Positions 46,595 through 57,793 of a stretch of DNA of 64,000 nt are shown piece after piece (position 1 is the first letter of the stretch; each line of letters starts with the position of its first letter). The DNA comes from Psychrobacter sp. Choline-02u-9 (GTDB taxonomy: Bacteria > Pseudomonadota > Gammaproteobacteria > Pseudomonadales > Moraxellaceae). The notes under the pieces are model-generated. The model was not told where the DNA came from. It made no database searches and saw only the letters and a list, made by a program, of their open reading frames with translations. The translations under genes and the position numbers were made by a program. The DNA lies in contig NZ_PJBF01000058.1 in NCBI RefSeq assembly GCF_002836505.1, positions 62,001-126,000 of the forward strand, read 5' to 3'.

Positions 46595-47006
46595 AATATC
46601 TATTCCTAAGCGTCCAATAGCTATATGCAGCTGGCTGTCATTATAGGGATTGGCATGAGCGTAAGCATGTTCGGATTGCTGCCTGAATGCTGCCTGAATG
46701 CTGCCTGAGTGCTGCGTATTATAACAAACCCTTGGTATAAGTCAGTGCAAGTTCATTATAAGTTACGCGAGTAATACTGTCGTAGCAGCGATATATACAG
46801 CTATATTTTTAAATGTGACTACATTCACCTAGCGATATTTAGACAAATGTTTTTACCGTTTTTGGGTTTTTATTCCTATACAATCACGTTATGGCTGACA
46901 AACATTATTAGCCTGATAGTTTGACGATAATTAGTCAGTCTGTGCTGGAATACATGTATGCAAAACAGCTTATAACTCTAATATTATTGATGATAAAGGA
47001 TCTCTC
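46595..47006. other. Intergenic region between potG and carbonic anhydrase
   Basis: 412 bp between divergent genes. It contains 3.5 tandem copies of GCTGCCTGAAT at 46678-46716, then AT-rich sequence up to the AAGGATCTCTC ribosome-binding site of the carbonic anhydrase gene. No gene seen. Confidence 0.5.
46678..46716. repeat. 11-bp tandem repeat, 3.5 copies
   Basis: Units GCTGCCTGAAT (46678-46688), GCTGCCTGAAT (46689-46699), GCTGCCTGAGT (46700-46710), then GCTGCG. It lies 84-122 bp upstream of potG, where copy-number slippage could change promoter spacing. Confidence 0.75.
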
Positions 47007-47645
47007 ATGCCTACCGATATACGTCCAACCACAGGTCAAGAAGCACTTGAGCTTTTAAAAGCAGGTAATGCACGCTACGTTGATAGCCTCACCAGTACCG
47101 ATGAGTATATGCAGCGCCGTCCAGAGTTGGTCAAGGATCAAAATCCATTGGCCATTATTTTGGGTTGCTCGGATGCACGAGTACCCGTTGAGATTGTCTT
47201 TGATCAAGGTTTGGGAGATTTGTTCGTTATACGAGTCGCAGGTAATGTGGTTGCACCATCGCAGATTGGTTCAATCGAGTTTGCAGCCGAAGCCTTCGGT
47301 ACGCAATTGGTAGTGGTGCTTGGACATTCAAAATGCGGTGCTGTCACGGCTTGCGTTGAGACACTGATTAATCCTGAACAAAACTATTCACCTAACTTGC
47401 AGTCCATCGTAGATCGTATTCGTCCAAGCGTTTATAACTTGCACGAACTGGCAACTGCCAATGGTCAAGACGTCGATGCAGATGAATTGGTTGACCGTTC
47501 TATCCGTGCCAACGTGCGCATGTCAGTCAGTCAGCTAAAGCATGGCTCACGGGCATTAGAGGACTTAACCAATAGTGGCCAACTGCTGGTAGTCGGTGCT
47601 GAGTATGATCTTGAGACAGGAAAAGTGCGTTTTTTAGACAGTTAG
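47007..47645 (+). CDS. can: Beta-class carbonic anhydrase
   Basis: Hydrates CO2 to bicarbonate for carboxylases and pH control. 212 residues with the zinc ligands C54, H107, C110 and the D56-R58 dyad (GCSDARVP; GHSKCGAV). The length and sequence FVIRVAGNVV are typical. AAGGATCTCTC precedes the ATG. Monocistronic; the bacterial 'Can' or CynT-like branch cannot be separated here. Confidence 0.93.
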   Translation: MPTDIRPTTGQEALELLKAGNARYVDSLTSTDEYMQRRPELVKDQNPLAIILGCSDARVPVEIVFDQGLGDLFVIRVAGNVVAPSQIGSIEFAAEAFGTQLVVVLGHSKCGAVTACVETLINPEQNYSPNLQSIVDRIRPSVYNLHELATANGQDVDADELVDRSIRANVRMSVSQLKHGSRALEDLTNSGQLLVVGAEYDLETGKVRFLDS

Positions 47646-47857
47646 GATATGTCCTCAATTAAGCTATATTTAAGGCAGCTTTGAGCCATTTGTTAAATTA
47701 TTGATAGGCTTCATAGATATCGATAGTTTAACAATTCCTATTCAGCTTCTTACAAAACCCTATCAATTACCTTGCCATTTTTTATTATGATAAGAGAACG
47801 ACGCAAATTACGACAATCGTGATTTGCCTTTATTTTTTGAATTATATTAGGATAATT

Positions 47858-48421
47858 ATGTCTACTTCATCTAACAACAATAACGACGCACTAGACCAAC
47901 CTGCTAGCAGCGTTAATACTGATGGTGTTCAGCCAATCTCATCACAGACGACCGGTTTTACTTTTAACCACACCATGCTACGTGTCAAAGACCCTGTTAA
48001 ATCGCTAGAGTTTTACACTGGTGTCTTGGGTATGACCTTGCTTGCCGTTAAGAAGTTCCCTGACATGGGATTCGATTTATATTTCTTGGCTAAGTTGACC
48101 GAAAGCGAGCGCGAAAACTTGCCAACTGGCGATGACTTAGAAATCTTTGCTTTCCGTCAACGTGGTATTTTAGAGTTGACGCACAACTACGGCACCGAGA
48201 CAAAAGCTGACTTTAGCTATCATGACGGCAATCAGGATCCACAGGGTTTTGGTCATATTTGTTTTAGCGTTCCAAGCTTGGATGAAGCGGTTGCTTGGTT
48301 TGATAAAAACGACGTCGAATTTAAAAAACGTCCAGAAGATGGCAGTATGAAAAACATTGCCTTTATCAAAGATGTAGACGGCTACTGGATCGAAATCGTA
48401 CAGGCCGATTTGATGGGCTAA
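47858..48421 (+). CDS. gloA: Lactoylglutathione lyase (glyoxalase I)
   Basis: Isomerises the methylglyoxal-glutathione hemithioacetal to S-lactoylglutathione. 187 residues from the ATG at 47858 (AGGA upstream); the longer frame from 47819 has no support. Two VOC half-repeats: FNHTMLRVKDPVKSLEFYTGVLGM and FGHICFSVPSLDEAVAWFDKNDVEFK. It is of the longer eukaryote-like form with the RGILELTHNYGTE insert. The polar first ~30 residues are not conserved. Confidence 0.92.
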   Translation: MSTSSNNNNDALDQPASSVNTDGVQPISSQTTGFTFNHTMLRVKDPVKSLEFYTGVLGMTLLAVKKFPDMGFDLYFLAKLTESERENLPTGDDLEIFAFRQRGILELTHNYGTETKADFSYHDGNQDPQGFGHICFSVPSLDEAVAWFDKNDVEFKKRPEDGSMKNIAFIKDVDGYWIEIVQADLMG

Positions 48422-48493
48422 CTGTCATAACGACAGCACCTATTAAGATAAGTGCGCTAATAGAAATAAATAGAATAAAGGAGTATCACCCAG

Positions 48494-49471
48494 ATGCCTA
48501 CCTCTGAGGCAGACACGACACTGAGTGCTGAGACAGCTGCGCAGTCTACGACGACAAATGGGTTGACCTATCAAAGCATTCTTGGTTCGGCAAATGAGAT
48601 ATGGGTTGGCTTTGTTGAGCGCATCCCATATTTTGTCGCATCAATTATCGTTATCCTAATTTTTTGGTTTTTATCGATTGTCTTCAAGAAAATCGTTCAC
48701 AAATTATTAGGTAGCCGTAGTCGGCATCAGAACTTGGTAAAAGTGTTTCAGCGGGTAGGCGGGGCGCTTATTTTCTTTATTGGTTTTATGATAGCGATGG
48801 TTATTGCGGTACCGGGGTTCACTCCTGCTAAGTTGATTGGCGCGCTCGGTATTGGTTCCGTTGCTATCGGTTTTGCTTTTAAGGATATCTTCCAAAACTT
48901 GCTCTCTGGTATCTTACTGCTGATTTCAGAGCCGTTTCGTATCGGTGATCAAATCGTTTCAGGCGACTATGAAGGAACAGTCGAAGATATCAAAATCCGC
49001 GCAACTACCATCAGGACTTATGATGGCCGTCAAGTGGTGATTCCAAATTCAGATCTCTATACCTCAGCATTGACCGTTAATACTGCTTACAAGCAGCGTC
49101 GTCTGCAAGTCGCAGTTGGTATCGGTTATGAAGATGACATTGAAGCGGCTAAAGCTGAGATTATAAAAGCATTAGATAAGATAGAGAGCGTCTCAAAGAA
49201 AGCAACGCCAAGTGTAATTGCTACTGGCTTCGGCGGTTCGTCCATTGATCTCATGGTACGCTGGTTTATCGAAGATGGTACGCAAGCCAATAAGGTTGCC
49301 TCGATTCATCAAGTAATTGTAGGTATCAAAAACTCGTTGGATGCAGCGGGCGTAAACATTCCATTCCCAATACGTACGATTGATTTGAGTGATCCTTCTG
49401 TGAGTGCAATCGTTAATAAAATGAACGAGCAGCAAGACATTGTGGACGTGAATAAAACAGTAGCAGAGTAG
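48494..49471 (+). CDS. MscS-family mechanosensitive channel
   Basis: 325-residue inner-membrane channel opening under hypo-osmotic stress. Hydrophobic TM1 and TM2 (residues ~40-100) and the Gly/Ala-rich pore helix LIGALGIGSVAIGFAFKDIFQNLLSGILLL are followed by the beta-domain FRIGDQIVSGDYEGTVEDIKIRATTIRTYDGRQVVIPNS. AAAGGAGTATCACCCAG gives a good start. The size is close to E. coli MscS (286). Ends at a bidirectional terminator. Confidence 0.92.
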   Translation: MPTSEADTTLSAETAAQSTTTNGLTYQSILGSANEIWVGFVERIPYFVASIIVILIFWFLSIVFKKIVHKLLGSRSRHQNLVKVFQRVGGALIFFIGFMIAMVIAVPGFTPAKLIGALGIGSVAIGFAFKDIFQNLLSGILLLISEPFRIGDQIVSGDYEGTVEDIKIRATTIRTYDGRQVVIPNSDLYTSALTVNTAYKQRRLQVAVGIGYEDDIEAAKAEIIKALDKIESVSKKATPSVIATGFGGSSIDLMVRWFIEDGTQANKVASIHQVIVGIKNSLDAAGVNIPFPIRTIDLSDPSVSAIVNKMNEQQDIVDVNKTVAE

Positions 49472-49532
49472 GGCGCTCGGTGAAATATTTAATTAGTTTC
49501 GAAACTTTGATTTCCACAATATTTAGAAAACT

Positions 49533-49568
49533 AAAAAACCGCCACATCAATTAATATGGCGGTTTTTT
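49533..49568. terminator. Bidirectional terminator between mscS-type gene and cytochrome gene
   Basis: 12-bp stem AAAAAACCGCCA/TGGCGGTTTTTT (49533-49544 and 49557-49568) between convergent genes. Confidence 0.9.
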
Positions 49569-49600
49569 TATACGTGTCTACTTGCTATAAGTACAAAGCT

Positions 49601-50077
49601 TTATTCGTCTTTTGCTCTAAAGTCGGTATGGCATGATTTACAGCTTGCACCAACTTGTCCAAACGCAGGCTTAACATCGTCCATGCTAGTGGCGTTTTGG
49701 GCGGCGGCGTTTAGCTCAGCAGTGACTTTTTGAAAGTTTTCAGCTTCAGCACTGAAACCATCAGCATTAGACCAAACCGCTTCAGTAGCATTACCTACCG
49801 CTTCTGGGTCTTCAAAATGACCCCAAGGCTTGGCGGCATCTTCTGCTAGGAATGCCGCTTGCTCTTTAAATACATCGGCATCAAATGTATCAGGTGCTTT
49901 TGCCATATCACCCATGACGCCCATTGCGTCGCCCCAGTTTTTCATGGTGTCTTGACGCGCTTGCACGTCAGGGTTAGATCCTGTTGAAGTGCTACAGGCC
50001 GTTAGACCCAGTGCAGCCGCCATCAAAGTAACGCTAAACAGAGATTTGAAAGATTTGTTGGTATGAACCTGTGCCAT
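49601..50077 (-). CDS. Class II cytochrome c (c'-type) lipoprotein
   Basis: 158-residue exported haem protein. The signal peptide ends at LTAC (Cys28), so it is probably a lipoprotein. The helical mature part ends with the haem motif C146-KS-C149-H150 close to the C-terminus, as in cytochromes c' and c-556. Members bind gases or carry electrons in the periplasm; the exact role is unknown. AAGGAGTAAGTCAT precedes the ATG. Confidence 0.85.
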   Translation of the reverse strand: MAQVHTNKSFKSLFSVTLMAAALGLTACSTSTGSNPDVQARQDTMKNWGDAMGVMGDMAKAPDTFDADVFKEQAAFLAEDAAKPWGHFEDPEAVGNATEAVWSNADGFSAEAENFQKVTAELNAAAQNATSMDDVKPAFGQVGASCKSCHTDFRAKDE

Positions 50078-50463
50078 ATGACTTACTCCTTTAAACTTGG
50101 CTAATAGTAAGCGCGATTAAAAACGCTCGCTTTGACTTAAAATATAGTTATACAAAATACTGCCTAAAATTCTTCTGAGCACAGTTGCTAATAAAGAACG
50201 TCTTCTATTGTAACGGTTATCTGGGCGATGGGAATTATATAGTTGTTATATCCTCGTAATATTTTAGATAAGCATAACTTAACTTGGTTGTTACTGCTTA
50301 TAGTTGGTTACGATGATTGTATTGGTAAATACACGACATATTTTTTACAATAATAACGTGAGAGTAGCTCGTTTGGATAGTACTGACAATAAAAAAGGCC
50401 AGCGATAGTAGCTGACCTTTTTAATATTTTCCAAAAATATGAGTATTGCAATATTTACGAAAA
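50078..50463. other. Intergenic region upstream of the class II cytochrome gene
   Basis: 386 bp on the minus strand between hemF and the cytochrome gene. It holds the hemF terminator (50390-50423) and an AT-rich stretch with the cytochrome promoter. Nothing else is seen. Confidence 0.4.
50390..50423 (-). terminator. Terminator of hemF
   Basis: AAAAGG-c-CAGC/GCTG-a-CCTTTT hairpin with one mismatch, followed on the minus strand by a T6 run about 40 bp past the hemF stop. Confidence 0.75.
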
Positions 50464-52210
<1,747 letters not shown>

Positions 52211-52843
52211 TGCTGTCCTACATAAGCCTAAAGTCGTGGCGGTGAAAAGTATGTTACTGCTGTTCGAGATGAGCGCTGTTAGAGCCGGTTACTGTTCGAG
52301 ATAACTACTGTTTTCGAAATAACTATTAGTTGAGATGAGCATATCATCTAAACTTTACTGCTAAGATTAAGATGATACCAGTATAACCTGTTCATAAAGA
52401 CAGCGTACTCATTGTATTTATTATAAAAACACACAAAATTCACAGACGATGCACGATGATTAAAGCGACAATTAAAAAAAGATGCTATTATGCCATACTA
52501 TTTTGATGGATACAGTGACAAGTCTTTATCCTTGCACTACTATGTCGTCATTAACATCTGATATTGATGCAAAATAATAGGCCATAATGTCACCCCTCAG
52601 TTGTCAATAGTATGAAAGCATCAATAGTTTGATATCAAAACGTTGGTATTGACGCGCAGTCTATTGTGCTAGCGTGTGTACTGTCGTAAGTAGCGCAGCT
52701 ATACAAATACGAAAGTTGCATGAATAATTATATGGTCGATTACATCAATAATGATGTAGGTATTATTGACGTCTTTTGATTATAGTCACCGCTATATTTT
52801 AAAGACACGTCTTGTCAGCAGATTGGTAGGTATCGTACAGTTT
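52211..52843. other. Intergenic region between ribA and dxs
   Basis: About 630 bp between divergent genes. AT-rich, with several short direct and inverted words but no clear element. The open frame from TTG 52766 that reaches dxs has no ribosome-binding site or family similarity and is left out. No RNA gene is supported. Confidence 0.4.
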
Positions 52844-54916
52844 ATGCAGCAGTCACCTCATTCTCCAAAGTCTCAGTTCCTATCTACATCAGCGCTGGAT
52901 TCTGCTGCCCAGCTATCGAGCTTACAGCAGACCTATACTGAGATTCCACGTGTGCGTCCTGATACGCCATTGCTTGATGCAATCGATACACCCGCTGACC
53001 TCAGCAGGCTTTCGGCTGCCAAGCTTATTACGCTGGCTGATGAGTTGCGTCTTTTTTTGTTGTATTCAGCTGGTCAGAGCGGTGGGCATTTCGGTGCCAA
53101 CTTGGGTGTGGTTGAACTAACCATAGTACTGCATTATCTATTAGACACACCAAACGATCAGATCGTATGGGACGTGGGTCATCAAGCCTATGCCCATAAA
53201 GTATTGACAGGACGCCGTGATCAGTTGAGCACTATCCGGTCTAAAGATGGGCTGACGGCATTCCCAGAGCGCGCAGAGTCTGTCTACGATACATTTGGCG
53301 TAGGGCATTCATCGACTTCTATTTCAGCTGGTCTGGGCATGAGCCTCGCACTGCGCTATCAAGGCCGCGAGCAAACGGTTACTTGCATCATCGGCGATGG
53401 TGCAATGACAGGCGGTATGGCATTTGAGGCCATGAATGACGCAGTACAGCAAGATGCTGATTTACTAGTCATCCTAAACGACAATGATATGTCGATATCT
53501 TGTTCTATTGGTGGATTTTCACGACATCTAGCGATGCTTTGGGAGTCAGGTTATCAAGTGGATATCTCTGAGTTAGGTGAGCCGGTACTTTGCCACCGTC
53601 CTGATATGCAGGCGTTCGATCGCCGCAAACGTCATAAAGAGATGCGCGATGTTCCTCAGTTAGAAGACAACTTATTCAAAGCGATTGGTTTTACCTATTT
53701 TGGTCCGTTTGATGGGCATAATATTCCTGAGCTACTGCGCGTATTGTCACTGGCGAAGCAAGTAAAAGGTCCAGTAGTGGTACATATCTATACCACTAAG
53801 GGTAAAGGCTTTGCACCAGCAGAATTAGACCCAGTGGGCTATCACGCAATCAGTAAATTGCCAGTCGAAAATCATAAAGAACATGAAAAGTCTAAAGCTG
53901 ACTCTGTAGAGCAGCTAAAAAAACAACCAAGTACAAAGCAAGCGTTAAAATATTCGCAAGTGTTTGGCCAGTTCTTATGTGATAAAGCGGCTGAAGACGA
54001 TAAGCTACTAGCTGTCACCCCTGCTATGGAAGAAGGCTCAGGGATGACGGACTTTGCTCGTCATTTTCCACAGCGTTTCTTTGATGTGGCCATCGCTGAG
54101 CAACATGCTGTCACGCTAGCGGCTGGAATGGCAACTCAAGGCGTCAAACCTATTGTCGCGATTTACTCAACGTTCTTGCAGCGTGGATATGATCAGCTGA
54201 TTCATGACGTGGCTTTACAGAATCTCGACGTTATGTTTGCCATCGATCGAGCGGGCCTAGTTGGTGAAGACGGTGCCACGCATGCTGGCGTGTTTGATTT
54301 CGGATTCTTGCGTTGTGTACCTAATATGGTGATTGCAGCGCCAAAAGATGAGAACGAATGCTACCATTTGCTCAATACTTGCTATGAGTATCCAGGCTGT
54401 ACGGCGGTACGTTATCCGCGTGGTACAGGCACAGGTGCTGATATTGAGCAGCTAGCTCAAACTTATAAAGTTGGTGAAGCGGTTGTCGAGTCAGTATTAG
54501 GCAAAGACAATGCACCTTACAAATTGGCACTTTTGGCCTTTGGTACGATGGTGGCCACTGCACAGCAAGCAGCAGAAAGCTTAACAAATAACGATGCAGC
54601 GTTAGATTGCCGGATACAGGTGGTCAATATGCGCTGGGTAAAACCGCTAGATACAGCAATGCTTGAGACGTTATTAGCACAAGGGGTCACTCATATAGCA
54701 ACCCTAGAAGAGCACATGATTATGGGCGGTGCAGGTAGTGCAGTGAATGAATATTTACTCAATGAGTCGGCAGCCTTTAAGCAAAGTCGTCCAGCTATTG
54801 CTAATATCGGTATTCCTGATCGTTTTATCGCTCATGGCTCCCAAGCAGAACAATTGGCTGACTGTGGTTTAGATGTCGAAGGCGTAATTAAACAGCTTAA
54901 AATGCTTTTATCGTAA
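52844..54916 (+). CDS. dxs: 1-deoxy-D-xylulose-5-phosphate synthase
   Basis: Thiamine-dependent condensation of pyruvate and glyceraldehyde-3-phosphate, first step of the MEP isoprenoid pathway. From the ATG at 52844 there are 690 residues: G81-H82-FGANLG, the ThDP magnesium motif GDGAMTGG (184-191) with NDNDMSIS, the transketolase-like [14 protein letters not shown] glutamate, and a C-terminal transketolase domain. A ~30-residue N-terminal extension and a Lys/Glu-rich linker near 345 make it longer than E. coli Dxs (620). Confidence 0.96.
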   Translation: MQQSPHSPKSQFLSTSALDSAAQLSSLQQTYTEIPRVRPDTPLLDAIDTPADLSRLSAAKLITLADELRLFLLYSAGQSGGHFGANLGVVELTIVLHYLLDTPNDQIVWDVGHQAYAHKVLTGRRDQLSTIRSKDGLTAFPERAESVYDTFGVGHSSTSISAGLGMSLALRYQGREQTVTCIIGDGAMTGGMAFEAMNDAVQQDADLLVILNDNDMSISCSIGGFSRHLAMLWESGYQVDISELGEPVLCHRPDMQAFDRRKRHKEMRDVPQLEDNLFKAIGFTYFGPFDGHNIPELLRVLSLAKQVKGPVVVHIYTTKGKGFAPAELDPVGYHAISKLPVENHKEHEKSKADSVEQLKKQPSTKQALKYSQVFGQFLCDKAAEDDKLLAVTPAMEEGSGMTDFARHFPQRFFDVAIAEQHAVTLAAGMATQGVKPIVAIYSTFLQRGYDQLIHDVALQNLDVMFAIDRAGLVGEDGATHAGVFDFGFLRCVPNMVIAAPKDENECYHLLNTCYEYPGCTAVRYPRGTGTGADIEQLAQTYKVGEAVVESVLGKDNAPYKLALLAFGTMVATAQQAAESLTNNDAALDCRIQVVNMRWVKPLDTAMLETLLAQGVTHIATLEEHMIMGGAGSAVNEYLLNESAAFKQSRPAIANIGIPDRFIAHGSQAEQLADCGLDVEGVIKQLKMLLS

Positions 54917-55109
54917 GCGTTACAATATTATTTTAAAAAATTAATGCACTAAAAATGTGTTAATTAAAGTTGATATAAGCTCCTTAAACAGAGCAAACGC
55001 CTGCTAGCCGTAGGTGCTAACTTTTTTACAACTTGCGCAGTTTAGATGATCGCCAAAGTACTGGCTTGGTCAGCGTAACGGTTTTTTCATTTTTATCGAA
55101 CAATTTTAG

Positions 55110-55115
55110 TATAAT
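55110..55115 (+). promoter_or_regulatory. -10 element upstream of suhB
   Basis: Perfect TATAAT. A matching -35 at normal spacing was not found. Transcription would start near 55122, inside the following stem-loop. Confidence 0.4.
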
Positions 55116-55119
55116 GCGA

Positions 55120-55158
55120 GTGTCTTTTATAAGTTTTCGTTTATAAGAGACACGTTTT
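55120..55158 (+). terminator. Attenuator-like hairpin in the suhB leader
   Basis: 13-bp stem GTGTCTTTTATAA/TTATAAGAGACAC (55120-55132 and 55141-55153) with one G-U pair, an 8-nt loop and a following GTTTTT. It lies 102 bp before the suhB ATG and could terminate or attenuate transcription. Confidence 0.5.
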
Positions 55159-55259
55159 TAATCGCATAGATGTGGTGTGATGCGGCGGCTGTTTGGCATG
55201 TTGTGAGCACAAAGTTAGTCTTATTTTTTATATTCATTCATCAAGCAAATAGGTTATTT

Positions 55260-56087
55260 ATGGAACCCATGGTCGTCATCGCAGCGCGTACTGCTGAAAA
55301 AGTTGGTAAAGAGATTTTATATGCGCATCAAAACCGCCACAAAATCGAGTTAGATATCGAGTCTAAAGGACTTGATGGTTTGGTTACCCGCATTGATCGC
55401 TTTAGCGAAGAGCTCACTATCGAGACGCTAAAAGCCAGCTATCCTAATCATTCATTTTTGGGTGAAGAGTTTGGTATGCAAGAAGGTCGCGGCGAAGATG
55501 CTGACTGGTGCTGGATTATCGATCCACTAGACGGTACTAAGAACTTTGTCCACGGTGTACCGCAGTTCTGCGTATCTATCGCAGTCCAGCATAAAGGCGT
55601 TACCCAACACGGTGTGGTCTATGATCCAGTACGTGATGAGATGTTCTCAGCGAGCCGCGGTAAAGGCGCGCGCTTGAACAATCGCCGCATGCAAGTGAGC
55701 GAGCGCAAAACCATTGATGGTGGTTTCTTTACGACTGGTCATCCGCTTGAGCGTAAGCGTAACGGCGAAGTTATCTCTTATGCCAAACAGCACTTTGAGA
55801 GCTTACAGAAGATATCTGAGGCAGGTGGTCAGGTACGTCGTATGGGTTCAGCTGCGCTTGACTTGTGCTATGTTGCCGCTGGTCGTTTTGACGGTTATTT
55901 TGAGATGTCTATCAAGCCTTGGGACATCGCTGCGGGCGAGCTTATCGTGACTGAAGCACGCGGTGTGGTGGTTGATCATACTGGCGCGCACAACTCTATG
56001 ACATCAGGCTCTATCTTCGCTTGTAATGTGAAATTGCTGAAGCCATTGATGCAAACAGTTGTACCAATCTGGGGTGACGCAATCTAA
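55260..56087 (+). CDS. suhB: Inositol-1-monophosphatase family protein SuhB
   Basis: 275 residues from the ATG at 55260. Metal motif D88-P-L-D91-G-T in WIIDPLDGTKNF, GEEFG upstream of it, and the C-terminal KPWDIAAGELIVTEARG. SuhB dephosphorylates inositol monophosphates in vitro and in E. coli also joins the Nus antitermination complex on rRNA operons. Either role may apply. Ends at a bidirectional terminator shared with the acyltransferase gene. Confidence 0.93.
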   Translation: MEPMVVIAARTAEKVGKEILYAHQNRHKIELDIESKGLDGLVTRIDRFSEELTIETLKASYPNHSFLGEEFGMQEGRGEDADWCWIIDPLDGTKNFVHGVPQFCVSIAVQHKGVTQHGVVYDPVRDEMFSASRGKGARLNNRRMQVSERKTIDGGFFTTGHPLERKRNGEVISYAKQHFESLQKISEAGGQVRRMGSAALDLCYVAAGRFDGYFEMSIKPWDIAAGELIVTEARGVVVDHTGAHNSMTSGSIFACNVKLLKPLMQTVVPIWGDAI

Positions 56088-56163
56088 ACGTTAACCTTAA
56101 TGGTATTAACGTTTAGCGCTTGCAAGATTTAAATTCAAGTAATATCTAGATTGAGTATGAATG

Positions 56164-56198
56164 AAAAAAGCTGGTTCCATTATGGAGCCAGCTTTTTT
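56164..56198. terminator. Bidirectional terminator overlapping the WS/DGAT 3' end
   Basis: 16-bp stem AAAAAAGCTGGTTCCA/TGGAGCCAGCTTTTTT (56164-56179 and 56183-56198) with a 3-nt loop TTA. The loop is exactly the acyltransferase stop codon (TAA on the minus strand), so the stem also encodes its last residues. It serves suhB on the plus strand as well. Confidence 0.85.
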
Positions 56199-57619
56199 GT
56201 TTTATCATTACCCTTATTGCCATTTTTATCTTCGACAGTAATGCCTTTGAATGCTAATTCCTTACTGGTAGTTTCTAGCAACTGCAACTCTTCTTCTATG
56301 AGCATCAGCATATCTTGTACGCGAGGTAATGCCTTGCTACAAGCGGTAATGCCAAACTCAATCTTATCTAGATAACTGGCTAAAGTGATATTCATCGCTT
56401 GACCATTAAAGACAATAGAAGCGGGGTACAACGATTGCAGACGTGCGCCATTCCAGTACAGTGGTTTTTCAGAGCCAGGTACGTTAGAAATAATCAGGTT
56501 AAATGCCTGCTTTCTAGGAAACAGTCCTGTCGCCAAATTAATGCCTTGCCACGCGTATGAGACGATACTGTAGTTAATGACCTGCGCTTGGTTCATGCGG
56601 CGAAAGCGACGTTTGCCGTTATTCATACTACGATGGATAAGCTCTATCCTGCGCAGTGGATTGTCCAAATGCGTACCCAAGTTTGCCAATACAAATGACA
56701 GCTGGTTGCCCGAGATACTATTATCTGTACGCAGTGACATCGGTACAAAAGCAATCAATGGTTTGCTCGGTAGCGCATCCATTGAGATTAGATAACGGCG
56801 AATAGCACCTGCACAGACCGCCAGTACCACATCGTTCCTACTAATTTTGAGCCTTTCAGCGACATCGTTAAACCGCTTTATATCATAAGACTGTGCAGCT
56901 ATACGTCGTGAAGCTGATATACGTTTATTCAAGATACTCATTGGGGCGTCAAAAGTACCGACGTACCCTTCATCACCGTAGTTTTTCACATTATCTAGCA
57001 ATTCTGTAAATACAGGTTTGATGGTAGATATCTGCTCTTTTATGATGCCCCTAATAGATCGTTCGGCAGGTAAGATAGCGTTTACTTGGTTGCGATGGCG
57101 CGCCATCAACGACCAGACAGGGAGGGTCACTGGTTCGGTTGGCGATTGTGATAAGGATTTTTGAACCAAACGCATCGCTGCGATGCCATCAACCAAAGAG
57201 TGATGAATCTTAAAATACCATGCAAAACGTTCAGGTCCACCTTCGACTTCTGGCTGTATACCTTCGATGACATGACATTCCCACAAAGGCATGGCACGAT
57301 CTAATAAACGTCCATGTTCTCTTGAGACGTACATCAATAGTTCACGTACGCGTCCAGGACTTGGTAGCGCGACATGATGCAAATGATGCTCAACATCAAA
57401 ATCTTTGTCTTTTTTCCAAAAGGCTAAATGTTCAAGTACCTGATTAAAAGGAAAGCTGGGCGGCACATCAGACTCTTGCATTTGTTTTACCAATTGATAG
57501 ACAAAATCGCTATCCGCATTGTCTGGTAATTCAAATACAAACAGTCCACCAACGTGCATGGGCTGTTTACGCGACTCAAGAAGTAGAAACAACTGGTCGA
57601 CTGCTGTGAGAAGTCGCAT
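56180..57619 (-). CDS. Wax ester synthase / diacylglycerol acyltransferase (WS/DGAT)
   Basis: Esterifies fatty alcohols or diacylglycerol with acyl-CoA to make storage lipids. 479 residues with the catalytic HHxxxDG motif H139-H140-SLVD144-G145, PLW (111-113), SRNDVVLAVCAGAIRRYL, the NVPGS motif and ITLASYLDKIEFGITAC. The length is typical of AtfA-type enzymes of Acinetobacter and Psychrobacter. AAGGATTTATT precedes the ATG. It follows thiG on the same strand with a long inverted repeat between. Membrane-associated. Confidence 0.93.
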   Translation of the reverse strand: MRLLTAVDQLFLLLESRKQPMHVGGLFVFELPDNADSDFVYQLVKQMQESDVPPSFPFNQVLEHLAFWKKDKDFDVEHHLHHVALPSPGRVRELLMYVSREHGRLLDRAMPLWECHVIEGIQPEVEGGPERFAWYFKIHHSLVDGIAAMRLVQKSLSQSPTEPVTLPVWSLMARHRNQVNAILPAERSIRGIIKEQISTIKPVFTELLDNVKNYGDEGYVGTFDAPMSILNKRISASRRIAAQSYDIKRFNDVAERLKISRNDVVLAVCAGAIRRYLISMDALPSKPLIAFVPMSLRTDNSISGNQLSFVLANLGTHLDNPLRRIELIHRSMNNGKRRFRRMNQAQVINYSIVSYAWQGINLATGLFPRKQAFNLIISNVPGSEKPLYWNGARLQSLYPASIVFNGQAMNITLASYLDKIEFGITACSKALPRVQDMLMLIEEELQLLETTSKELAFKGITVEDKNGNKGNDKTKKLAP

Positions 57620-57701
57620 AATAAATCCTTTTATGACGATAAGTGTTATGTGAAAATTATAATAAGTAGATATTCAATCAAATAACATTTTTTATTATTT
57701 T

Positions 57702-57768
57702 ATAGAGCGTGTTAAGCAATCAACCATAGCACTGACAGCACTATACGTAAATACTCAACACGCTCTAT
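57702..57768. repeat. 67-bp unit with 12-bp inverted repeats
   Basis: ATAGAGCGTGTT at 57702-57713 and AACACGCTCTAT at 57757-57768 are perfect inverted repeats around 43 bp that contain a direct repeat AGCACT. There is no U-run on the minus strand, so it is a poor terminator. A tiny MITE or a regulatory hairpin is possible. Confidence 0.55.
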
Positions 57769-57793
57769 TATGACATGTCATCTATACTTCAAT

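Larger units (their letters stand above)
54917..55259. other. Leader and intergenic region of suhB
   Basis: 343 bp after dxs. No clear dxs terminator. A TATAAT -10 lies at 55110-55115, and a strong stem-loop (55120-55153) with a T5 run follows close behind. The longer frame from 55170 into suhB is not family-supported. Confidence 0.5.

Noticed and set aside
52766..52843. N-terminal extension of Dxs from a TTG
   Set aside because: No ribosome-binding site and no family similarity; the ATG at 52844 fits Dxs proteins.
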